Positions 8,745 to 15,485 of a DNA stretch of 18,651 nucleotides are shown in pieces. The stretch is from CALBPI01 sp039033695 (GTDB taxonomy: Bacteria > Pseudomonadota > Gammaproteobacteria > Steroidobacterales > Woeseiaceae), in NCBI GenBank assembly GCA_039033695.1, contig JBCCCC010000058.1, positions 1 through 18,651 on the forward strand. The letters are read 5' to 3'. The translations under genes were made by a program, and so were the position numbers. The stretch's first letter is position 1; each line of letters opens with the position of its first letter. The notes below the pieces were generated by a model. It saw only the letters and a program-made list of their open reading frames with translations, ran no database searches and was not told where the DNA came from.

Positions 8745-8757
8745 AATCAGGTACTTA
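8745..8757 (+). promoter_or_regulatory. Candidate IHF site upstream of the fliL promoter
   Basis: AATCAGGTACTTA matches the IHF consensus WATCAANNNNTTR except for one base. It lies in an AT-rich stretch (about 8728-8790), centred about 51 bp upstream of the predicted start, where IHF bends DNA to bring an enhancer-bound activator to sigma-54 polymerase. The fleS promoter has an IHF match at almost the same distance and in the same orientation. Confidence 0.55.
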
Positions 8758-8796
8758 AAGTATTTCTTTGAAAAAGTGACGGATTATTGGCGACTT

Positions 8797-8819
8797 TGAC
8801 GCTGCGCGAATGAGCGTCA
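8797..8819. promoter_or_regulatory. Inverted repeat upstream of fliL: possible activator site
   Basis: TGACGCT and AGCGTCA form a perfect 7-bp inverted repeat with a 9-nt spacer (arms 8797-8803 and 8813-8819). It starts 4 nt after the fliK stop, and its centre is about 108 bp upstream of the predicted fliL start. An enhancer site for an NtrC-family activator (FleR or FleQ) fits this position. It could instead form an RNA hairpin after fliK, but no U-tract follows directly, so a standard terminator is less likely. Confidence 0.4.
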
Positions 8820-8823
8820 GAAA

Positions 8824-9936
8824 TTAGACGAATGTATCTATCAGTCCAACCTCACGCAGTGGCTGGCGTACGGGCGCATGTGGTTCGGCATCATCCGTTG
8901 CCCCGCTGGTCTGCGACGCATCGCTCAGATACTCATCCGCTGTGTCTGCATCTGCCTGGCGATCCTGCCTGGCCATGTCGCCTACGTCCGCTTGTTGAAG
9001 GTTCAGGCCTTGTTGCTCAAGCATCTCACGCAGGCGCGGCAGTTGTTGCTCGATTGCCTCTCGGGTCATGCCATTGGCTGCCGCGAACTGAACACGGGCT
9101 TGCAATTCATCAACTTCAATCGACATCTCAATAGGGCCGAGATGCTCCGGATTCAAACGCAACTGGGCATTGGGGAGTTTGGCGTGAATGACCCAGCCAA
9201 CGCGCTCGCTAAACTGGCGCCCCCAATCCTGATCGCCCACGGCGGCATCGATGTTGAACGTGCGCATGTTCAGCGAATCCAGGGGCAACTGTTGGGTGGT
9301 CGTGGTCGCTGGCGCTCGAATCGCTGCGGCATTGGCGCTTGATGTCTGGCTATCGAGAAGCACGGCACCCGCATCACTGGGTATGCGCGCCATCATGTCC
9401 GCACGCGGCAGTGACTTTTCAGTGACGGTGACGAAGATGTTCTGAGCCGCGGGGATCGAGCGCGCCTCGATGTGGTCTGCCGCTTTGATCGGTTCCTGCG
9501 TCACGACCCGGTCCTTCGCCGCCAGCTTGGCGTTGCGAATCTGACCTGCAACATCTGTCCCGAGGCCCGCCTGCAGCGGCAAGGGCGCACCGTTCCTCGC
9601 GGCGAGCGCCGTCGCCTCTGCTGCTGGCAGTGCGGGAGACACAGCGGCCGTCAAGACCTCATCGGTTAGCGTCCCATTGCCGGCTAGTTCAATGACCGGT
9701 GTGGCGTCGGCATCAACCGGCAGAATATTGCCGGCTTCCGGCGGCAAAACCTGACCGGGCAGCGTGTCGGCGGGCAAGCCATCGACGTTTTCAAGTAACA
9801 GTGCCGCGAACGCGATAGCAGCATCCAGCGGCGCATCGTCGAGCGGCGAAAGCGGCTCGGCAGCAGTACCTGAAGCATTTGTTTTTGCTGGCGATTTTGA
9901 AGCGCCGAGCGTTGCGAGTATGGGTGCGTCGTTCAT
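8824..9936 (-). CDS. fliK: FliK, hook-length control protein
   Basis: FliK is the secreted ruler that measures hook length and triggers the FlhB specificity switch. The 370-residue product has a long Ala/Pro-rich, low-complexity N-terminal region and a conserved C-terminal hook-length domain at about 235-325, with QLRLNPEHLGPIEMSIEV (about 258-275) as the family hallmark; the last 45 residues are acidic. I chose the ATG at 9936, which has AGGAAAG 3 nt upstream. An in-frame ATG 10 codons earlier (9966) has only a distant AGGA. The gene has its own sigma-54 promoter, and a further promoter separates it from fliL. The length is short compared with many FliK proteins but within the family's wide range. 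Confidence 0.94.
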   Translation of the reverse strand: MNDAPILATLGASKSPAKTNASGTAAEPLSPLDDAPLDAAIAFAALLLENVDGLPADTLPGQVLPPEAGNILPVDADATPVIELAGNGTLTDEVLTAAVSPALPAAEATALAARNGAPLPLQAGLGTDVAGQIRNAKLAAKDRVVTQEPIKAADHIEARSIPAAQNIFVTVTEKSLPRADMMARIPSDAGAVLLDSQTSSANAAAIRAPATTTTQQLPLDSLNMRTFNIDAAVGDQDWGRQFSERVGWVIHAKLPNAQLRLNPEHLGPIEMSIEVDELQARVQFAAANGMTREAIEQQLPRLREMLEQQGLNLQQADVGDMARQDRQADADTADEYLSDASQTSGATDDAEPHAPVRQPLREVGLIDTFV

Positions 9937-9939
9937 AGT

Positions 9940-9946
9940 CTTTCCT
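9940..9946 (-). promoter_or_regulatory. Ribosome binding site deciding the fliK start
   Basis: AGGAAAG on the minus strand ends 3 nt before the ATG at 9936. The upstream in-frame ATG at 9966 lacks a well-spaced site, so the shorter protein is preferred. Confidence 0.65.
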
Positions 9947-10015
9947 GTGCCAAGATCAGGCTGCATAAGAAACCAGCCGTCCTGCCTTTACTGTTGCCGC
10001 CTGTTATGGATGGCC

Positions 10016-10045
10016 TCTGTAGGTTCAATTGCAGTATCCGTGCCA
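10016..10045 (-). promoter_or_regulatory. Sigma-54 promoter of fliK
   Basis: On the minus strand TGGCACGGATACTGCA runs from 10045 to 10030. The -24 GG is at 10044-10043 and the -12 GC at 10032-10031, with 10 nt between. The -24 element is perfect; the -12 element is CTGCA instead of TTGCA. It lies in the 116-nt gap between fliJ and fliK. The predicted start is near 10019, about 83 nt before the fliK ATG. No good IHF match is seen at the position where fleS and fliL have one. Confidence 0.82.
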
Positions 10046-10052
10046 ATACACG

Positions 10053-10499
10053 TTAGCGCTCGAATGGACGGCTAGGCGAACGCGACTGAGCCAAGTCATC
10101 CGCTGCCTTTTGCGCGAGCTGCTCGGCACGACAGTCTGCAGCCGCTGCGATTTTCTGTCTGAGCTGTGCCAGCGACTCATGGCGTTGATGTTTGTCCTGC
10201 CACTGTTGGCGGCTCGCGTCACAATGGCGTCGAAACTCATCAACGACATCTCGCTGGGCACTGATCGCCTGATCAAGCTTGTCCATAAATGCACGATAGT
10301 CGCGCAGTCGACACGCGTCCCAGTTGGCTGGCGTAGCGCTTTGCTTGCCGTAGCCCGCCTTGTAATCAATGAGTTCCTGCAACGTGCGCCTGGCCTCTTG
10401 ATAGGCGCGCATGATCTGCGCGAGCTCACTCGCAGCATCTTGCTCCTGCTGCTCCGCGAACTTTTGCACAGGAAGCAGGCGGCTCAAACGATCACGCAT
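10053..10499 (-). CDS. fliJ: FliJ, export chaperone escort and ATPase-ring stalk
   Basis: FliJ is a small coiled-coil protein that sits in the FliI hexamer, like the gamma subunit of F-type ATPases, and helps deliver substrates to FlhA. The 148-residue product is almost entirely charged helix rich in Gln, Arg and Ala, consistent with a two-helix coiled coil. Sequence conservation in this family is low, and the call rests on the size, coiled-coil character and position after fliI. The ATG at 10499 overlaps the end of fliI by 8 nt and has GGAGG 6 nt upstream. A GTG two codons earlier lies on the ribosome site itself, so it is not preferred. Confidence 0.92.
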   Translation of the reverse strand: MRDRLSRLLPVQKFAEQQEQDAASELAQIMRAYQEARRTLQELIDYKAGYGKQSATPANWDACRLRDYRAFMDKLDQAISAQRDVVDEFRRHCDASRQQWQDKHQRHESLAQLRQKIAAAADCRAEQLAQKAADDLAQSRSPSRPFER

Positions 10500-11886
10500 G
10501 ATCACCCTCCACGTGCTCGGTCACCTCGGTAGGCGCGCTGAGTAGCTCACCGAGGGCTGCGAGGCTTTCTGCACGAGTAACCTGTTCATCCGGGCGTTGC
10601 TTCAGGAAGTTCTGAATGCGCGGCCACAGGCCAATTGCCGCATCCACGTCCGGCTTGCTGCCCGGTTGATAGGCGCCGATCGCGAGCAGATCGGCGTTTT
10701 GCTGATACAGACTATAATTCTGGCGCAGCGACAACGTGTGCGAGCGTTGGGTTTCATCAGTGATCTGCATCATTGCCCGGCTTACGGATGCTTCCACATC
10801 GATCGCCGGATAATGGCCGCCCTCGGCGAGCCGACGGGACAGCACAATATGCCCGTCAAGAATCGCGCGCGCTGCATCAACGATCGGATCGTTCTGGTCA
10901 TCGCCCTCGGCCAGCACCGTATAGATAGCCGTGATAGAGCCGCCACCTTTGGCGCCATTGCCGGCCCGCTCAACGAGTTGCGGCAGTTTGGCAAAGACCG
11001 AGGGCGGGTAGCCCTTGGTTGCGGGGGGCTCGCCGATGGCCAATGCGATCTCTCGCTGCGCCTGCGCGTAGCGTGTCAGCGAGTCCATCAGCAACAAGAC
11101 ACGCTTGCCCTGATCGCGAAAATACTCGGCGATTGCGGTCGCTAGTGATGCGCCTTGCAACCGCATAAGCGGTGGATCGTCTGCGGGACTTGCCACGACA
11201 ACCGCACGCGACAATCCCGAATCGCCTAGTGTCTCATCGACAAATTCCTTGACCTCGCGACCGCGCTCGCCGATCAGGCCGACAACGATGATGTCAGCTT
11301 CGGTGAACCGCGTCATCATGCCAAGCAACATACTCTTGCCCACACCACTGCCCGCAAACAAACCCATACGTTGCCCGCGGCCGATCGGTAACAACGCGTT
11401 GATCGCGCGAACGCCGACATCTAAGGGCTCTGCGATTGGCTGGCGCTGCAACGGATTGATGGTGTCAGGATTAAGGTCGACAAAACCTTCCCCGCGAATG
11501 GCCTTGCCACCATCGAGTGGCCGGCCGCGACCGTCCACGACCCGCCCAAGCATGTCGCTGCCGACAGCGATTCGTTTACGATCGCCGATGGGGACGACAC
11601 GGGCATTGGGCGCGATACCGTGCAGCGGCTCGGCGGGCATCAGGTACAGACGCTCTCCAGCGAAACCGACAACCTCGGCATCAATGCGACGACCACCGTC
11701 ACCAATAACTTCGCAGTGTGAACCGACCGGTGCGCTGCAGCCCTCCGCCTCAAGCGTTAGCCCGACGGTACGTCGCAATACGCCTTCGACAACCAGGCTT
11801 GGCGATTGATCCAGGTATTGCAATCGGTCATTGAGGCGTGCGCTGACAAGCCGTTGCCGCGACGCGGAGGTTGCCATACCTGTCAT
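10492..11886 (-). CDS. fliI: FliI, flagellum-specific export ATPase
   Basis: FliI is the hexameric ATPase that helps unfold and deliver export substrates at the cytosolic face of the basal body, with FliH and FliJ. The 464-residue protein resembles the F1 beta subunit. It has the Walker A motif AGSGVGKS at 178-185, GERGRE at 206-211 with the catalytic Glu, Walker B VLLLMDS at 263-269, and the family signature HYPAIDVEASVSR at 358-370. The start ATG overlaps the fliH stop by 4 nt (ATGA); another ATG three codons in cannot be excluded. The C-terminal end is acidic and slightly variable. Confidence 0.98.
   Translation of the reverse strand: MTGMATSASRQRLVSARLNDRLQYLDQSPSLVVEGVLRRTVGLTLEAEGCSAPVGSHCEVIGDGGRRIDAEVVGFAGERLYLMPAEPLHGIAPNARVVPIGDRKRIAVGSDMLGRVVDGRGRPLDGGKAIRGEGFVDLNPDTINPLQRQPIAEPLDVGVRAINALLPIGRGQRMGLFAGSGVGKSMLLGMMTRFTEADIIVVGLIGERGREVKEFVDETLGDSGLSRAVVVASPADDPPLMRLQGASLATAIAEYFRDQGKRVLLLMDSLTRYAQAQREIALAIGEPPATKGYPPSVFAKLPQLVERAGNGAKGGGSITAIYTVLAEGDDQNDPIVDAARAILDGHIVLSRRLAEGGHYPAIDVEASVSRAMMQITDETQRSHTLSLRQNYSLYQQNADLLAIGAYQPGSKPDVDAAIGLWPRIQNFLKQRPDEQVTRAESLAALGELLSAPTEVTEHVEGDHA
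10505..10510 (-). promoter_or_regulatory. Ribosome binding site of fliJ inside the end of fliI
   Basis: GGAGGG on the minus strand lies in the last codons of fliI, 5 nt before the fliJ ATG (10499-10497). It fixes the start choice and suggests coupled translation. Confidence 0.7.
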
Positions 11887-12503
11887 GCTCGCTGGTCTCC
11901 AACCAGGTCGTTGATCATCTGTTCGATCCGAGACTCAACACGGGCATCGATTTGTGCGCTGTCGGTCTTGACCATACAACCGCCTCTCGACAACGAAGCG
12001 TCGGCAACAATCGACCAACGCTGCGCGGCGAGCGTATCGCTATCGCCAGCGGCAGCAGCAATCGTTGCCAGCCGATCCGCGTCATCCGGGTGCACATGAA
12101 CTTCGATGTTACGAGCCGCTATCGGCAGCAACTGGACGGCCTCGCGCACCAATCCAATGATGCTGTCCGGGTCCATGACAAGCTCGCGGCGAAAGAGCCG
12201 ACCGACCATCACGGTCACCATGGTCGCCAGTTGCAACTCCAGGGTATCGTCCAGTTCGGCGAGCGGCGACGCCAGGTGATGCAGCGCATCTTTCAGCAGC
12301 GCATGTTGCTGACTGATCTCTCCAGCAGCTTCTCGTAACCCCTGGGCGCGGCCTTCCTCCAATCCCTTCGCGAATGCTTCAGCATAAGCCTCGTCGTAGG
12401 CCTCTTTCTGCACCGCTTCCAGCTCACCGGCGGTGAGCATCGGCCCATTATCCGGAAACTGCGGCGCTTGCCACCGATCAGCTGCGACTGCGTCGTCAGA
12501 CAT
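11883..12503 (-). CDS. fliH: FliH, regulator of the export ATPase
   Basis: FliH dimerises, binds FliI and holds it at the C ring through FliN and at the gate through FlhA. The 206-residue product has an N-terminal Trp (W11, in DRWQAP) like the residues used for FlhA/FliN contact, then a helical stretch with small-residue repeats (KEAYDEAYAEAFAKGLEEG), the AxxxG/GxxxG-type pattern of the family, and a C-terminal FliI-binding domain with EVHVHPDDADRL near 130-145. I chose the ATG at 12503, with GGAG about 9 nt upstream and an 8-nt overlap with fliG. A longer reading would need a TTG at 12524. Confidence 0.95.
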   Translation of the reverse strand: MSDDAVAADRWQAPQFPDNGPMLTAGELEAVQKEAYDEAYAEAFAKGLEEGRAQGLREAAGEISQQHALLKDALHHLASPLAELDDTLELQLATMVTVMVGRLFRRELVMDPDSIIGLVREAVQLLPIAARNIEVHVHPDDADRLATIAAAAGDSDTLAAQRWSIVADASLSRGGCMVKTDSAQIDARVESRIEQMINDLVGDQRA

Positions 12504-13503
12504 ACTCGTCGTCTCCGTCGCCAAGGTTTAGGTCGCCCGCGTCAGCCATCTTGCGCGCAATTTCGAGAATCTCTTTTTGCGCTTGCTCAACTTCAGACAA
12601 CTTCATCGGGCCGCGCGCCTCCATGTCTTCTTCAAGCAGCGCCGCTGCACGCTTGGACATATTGCCGAACATCTTTTTCTGGATTGCCGGATCCGCGCCC
12701 TTGAGCGCAACAACGAGCAAGTCGTTGGAAATCTCCCGCAACAACGTTTGGATACCACGATCATCAACACTGAGCAGGCTATCGAATACAAACATCATCT
12801 CGGCGATTCGATTACCGAGGTCCGGGTTCTGACGATTGATGTCTTCCAACAGTGACTCGCCGTCCGCGTTGTTCAGCGCATTGACAATGCCCGCGGCGAC
12901 GCGATCACCACCAACCTTGGATGTTCGGCTAATCTCAATGTTGGACGACTTGGCCGCGATCAATGATTCGATCTCAGCCAGCGCGCTTTGCTGCACATCG
13001 TCGAGACGCGCAACGCGCATGACCACTTCGGCACGAAAGTCGTCATCAAAATGGGTCAATACCTCGGCCGCCTGCTCGGCATCGAGATACGACATCACGA
13101 TCGCGACGATCTGCGGATGCTCATCACGCAACAATTGGGCGATTGCCTCCGCGCTCATCCACTTGAGCGTATCGAAACCGCTGGCGTCGCCGTCGACCAG
13201 AATGCGGTCTATGAACGCATCGGCCTTGCTGGCACCAAACGCGTTGGTCAGCACCGTGCGGATATAGTCTTCCACGCCGACACCAAAAGAGGCCTCATCA
13301 TCAACAGTCGTGACAAAATTTGACAGCACATCATCGGCCGTCTCACGAGTCACGTTGCGTAAGCCTGCCATCGCCATACCGACAGCCTGAACCTCTTTCG
13401 GATTCATGTGCTTTAGCACTTGTGATGCTTCCTGCTCGCCCAGCGACATCAACAGAATTGCGGCACGTTGGGTGCCATTCATGTCGGCAGCCTTATCCGC
13501 CAT
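12496..13503 (-). CDS. fliG: FliG, rotor torque-generating switch protein
   Basis: FliG is the upper C-ring protein that binds FliF and converts stator action into torque. The 335-residue product is the usual length and is well conserved. The EHPQ motif that contacts FliM is at 128-131. The torque helix keeps the charge pattern of the E. coli protein: K268, R285, E292/D293 and K301 at the places of K264, R281, D288/D289 and R297. It ends DDEYV, like the E. coli DTYV. The start is the ATG at 13503, which overlaps the end of fliF by 11 nt; an earlier in-frame ATG at 13551 would add 16 residues unlike any FliG. FliG is conventional even though the FliM here is not. Confidence 0.98.
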   Translation of the reverse strand: MADKAADMNGTQRAAILLMSLGEQEASQVLKHMNPKEVQAVGMAMAGLRNVTRETADDVLSNFVTTVDDEASFGVGVEDYIRTVLTNAFGASKADAFIDRILVDGDASGFDTLKWMSAEAIAQLLRDEHPQIVAIVMSYLDAEQAAEVLTHFDDDFRAEVVMRVARLDDVQQSALAEIESLIAAKSSNIEISRTSKVGGDRVAAGIVNALNNADGESLLEDINRQNPDLGNRIAEMMFVFDSLLSVDDRGIQTLLREISNDLLVVALKGADPAIQKKMFGNMSKRAAALLEEDMEARGPMKLSEVEQAQKEILEIARKMADAGDLNLGDGDDEYV

Positions 13504-15145
13504 CTTTCTCAATCCACTTGCGCACGACCTGAGCAACACGCGCCGGGTCATGCCCGGTAATGTTTCGTGCCGCCGCCACCTTGTCCTGGTAACTCAAACC
13601 GGCACCGGCACCCGGACCGCTGAGTTGACCGCTGACGGCAGCCGACACGTCTCCATTGGCGCTCGGTAGCAAAGTCGTCAAGCCGGTCGCTGGCGGGGCA
13701 ACAATACTCTTGAGCATTGGACGAACAACACCAAAGCCAAGCACCAACGCCAGGACAATGCCCGTGCCTTGCTTGATCATGTCCCGAATCCCTGGTTGCT
13801 CCCAGATCGGCGGCTCTTCTGCAGCGGCAACTTCGGGCGCTTCGCGAAACGGCGCGCTAAGCACTTCAACCGTATCGCCACGCTCGGCATCGAAACCCAC
13901 CGCTTCTCTTACCAACGCAGTAATGCGTGCCAACTCGTCTTCAGTCAGACCGGCAGTTGCAGCGCTTGCGTCAGACTCCGCGTCCCCCGCTGGTGCGCGC
14001 GCGGCGCGCTCGTCGATCAAGACGGCAACGGACAGGCGGTTAACGGTGCCCGTCGGCGCACGCGTGCGACTGATAGTTTTGTCCATTTCGAAATTGCGTG
14101 TTGCGCGTCGCGAGGAGTTAACAGTTGACTCGGACGTTCCATCAACGCCGGGCTGCCCACCAGCTTCCGGCGGCGTGTTGGCCAACGCGCCAGGAGCACC
14201 CTCGGCGATAACATCTGCTGCCTTGCGCTGCTCTTCGCTGACCTGTTCGCTGCGAATCACCTGGCTCTGAGGATCATAGCTCTCGGTGGTTTGCTCATTG
14301 ATCGTGAAATCAAGGTCAGCGACCACTTCTGCGCGCACGTTGCCGGGGCCGAGCAGCGGCATCAGCAGTTGCTCGATGCGACGTCGATAGTCTTGCTCGA
14401 CGGATCGGCGAATCTTGAACTGGTTGGCCGTTAGTGCCTCATCGTTCATCGGGTCGCCCACACTCATCAAACGCCCGAATTGGTCGATCAGCGTGACATC
14501 GGCTGGCGTCATGCCAGGAATGCTGCTCGCCACCAGATTCACGATTGATGCAGATTGGCTATCTTCAAGCTGCTGACCGCCGTACAGGTGCAGTAGTACG
14601 GACGCTGTGGGTTTTTGCTGGTCGCGGATGAATGCGGATTGTTTGGGGATTGCCAGATGTACACGTGCTTCTTGCACCGAACGCAACGATTTGATCGTGC
14701 GCGACAATTCACCTTCCAGCGCATGTTGGTAACGCGCTGTCTCCATGAACTGGCTTACGCCGAAACTAGACTGATCACCCACGTTGTCCATCGAGGGGCT
14801 GCTGGTTTGCGGCAGACCTTGCGACGCGAGTTGCATCCGCGCGGTATGCAGCTGATCGCCGCGTACCATGATGGCGCCAGTCGCTGTGTTGATATCGAAG
14901 TCGACGCCGGAAGCCTGCAGCGCACTGACCACTGCCGCGGAGTCGCGCTCCTCCAGACCACTGTACAAGTGGCGGTAGTCCGGAGACTGTGACCACAAGA
15001 CAATAGCAAACCCTGCGGCTACGCTCGCGGCCACGCCGATCAACAGCATGACCTGGCGTACTGCCGGAATACGCAAGACGCTAGCCAGCTGAATGTCGCG
15101 TGCGGGTGCTGTGGTCAATTCACCAGATGTCACAGTTGCGTCCAT
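13493..15145 (-). CDS. fliF: FliF, MS-ring protein
   Basis: FliF builds the membrane MS ring, the base for C-ring and export-gate assembly. The 550-residue product has a first membrane helix at about 32-51, a large periplasmic part with YscJ/FliF ring-building domains (pattern YRHLYSGLEERDSAAVV, then VQEARVHLAIPKQSAF), a disordered Gly/Pro/Ser-rich insertion around 300-350, a second membrane helix at about 455-477, and a cytosolic tail (DPARVAQVVRKWIEKDG) that binds FliG. The ATG at 15145 has AGGA 7 nt upstream; a TTG just before it is less likely. The gap to fliE is 25 nt. Confidence 0.98.
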   Translation of the reverse strand: MDATVTSGELTTAPARDIQLASVLRIPAVRQVMLLIGVAASVAAGFAIVLWSQSPDYRHLYSGLEERDSAAVVSALQASGVDFDINTATGAIMVRGDQLHTARMQLASQGLPQTSSPSMDNVGDQSSFGVSQFMETARYQHALEGELSRTIKSLRSVQEARVHLAIPKQSAFIRDQQKPTASVLLHLYGGQQLEDSQSASIVNLVASSIPGMTPADVTLIDQFGRLMSVGDPMNDEALTANQFKIRRSVEQDYRRRIEQLLMPLLGPGNVRAEVVADLDFTINEQTTESYDPQSQVIRSEQVSEEQRKAADVIAEGAPGALANTPPEAGGQPGVDGTSESTVNSSRRATRNFEMDKTISRTRAPTGTVNRLSVAVLIDERAARAPAGDAESDASAATAGLTEDELARITALVREAVGFDAERGDTVEVLSAPFREAPEVAAAEEPPIWEQPGIRDMIKQGTGIVLALVLGFGVVRPMLKSIVAPPATGLTTLLPSANGDVSAAVSGQLSGPGAGAGLSYQDKVAAARNITGHDPARVAQVVRKWIEKDGG

Positions 15146-15170
15146 CAAATAGTCCTGTTTCTAGTCGGTT

Positions 15171-15485
15171 TTAAACGGGCATGTTCATAACTTCCTGGTA
15201 GGCATTTACCAGCTTATTACGAACTTCGCTCATCGCCTGAAAAGACAGGCTGGCTTTCTGTAAGGAAATCATCACTTGGGTCAGGTCGGCATCCGGATCA
15301 CCTGCCTCGAATGCCGCTGCCTGCGCTCCGGCCGATTGCTGTTGCTCATTGACCGAGTTGATCGAGTTGCTGAGCAACGCAGAGAAGTCCACGCCGCTGC
15401 TTGGCTTGGCAGGCTGCGTCATCTCAAGCTGTGCATTCATCTCGCGAATCTGCGAGAGCAAATTGGCAGAATTGATGTCGTTCAC
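15171..15485 (-). CDS. fliE: FliE, MS-ring to rod adaptor
   Basis: FliE joins the MS ring and export gate to the proximal rod and is exported early. The 104-residue product has the typical small-helix N-terminus and the conserved C-terminal block LTQVMISLQKASLSFQAM, then RNKLVNAYQEVMNMPV. The start is GTG at 15485, with AAGGAG 7 nt upstream. The GTG shares one base with the fleR stop (TAGTG), so this structural gene is directly coupled to the regulator gene. No good sigma-54 match was found just upstream of it. Confidence 0.96.
   Translation of the reverse strand: MNDINSANLLSQIREMNAQLEMTQPAKPSSGVDFSALLSNSINSVNEQQQSAGAQAAAFEAGDPDADLTQVMISLQKASLSFQAMSEVRNKLVNAYQEVMNMPV

Noticed and set aside
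8728..8823. Rho-independent terminator after fliK
   Set aside because: The only good stem (8797-8819) is followed by AAGTCGCC on the transcribed strand; the nearest T-run is about 20 nt further on.
11249..11809. Open reading frame of 186 codons on the plus strand over fliI
   Set aside because: Low-complexity Pro/Arg/Ser-rich translation typical of the antisense of a GC-rich conserved gene.
13504..13551. A 16-residue N-terminal extension of FliG from the ATG at 13551
   Set aside because: It falls inside the fliF C-terminal coding region that binds FliG, and the added residues do not resemble FliG; MADKAADMNG is a typical start.
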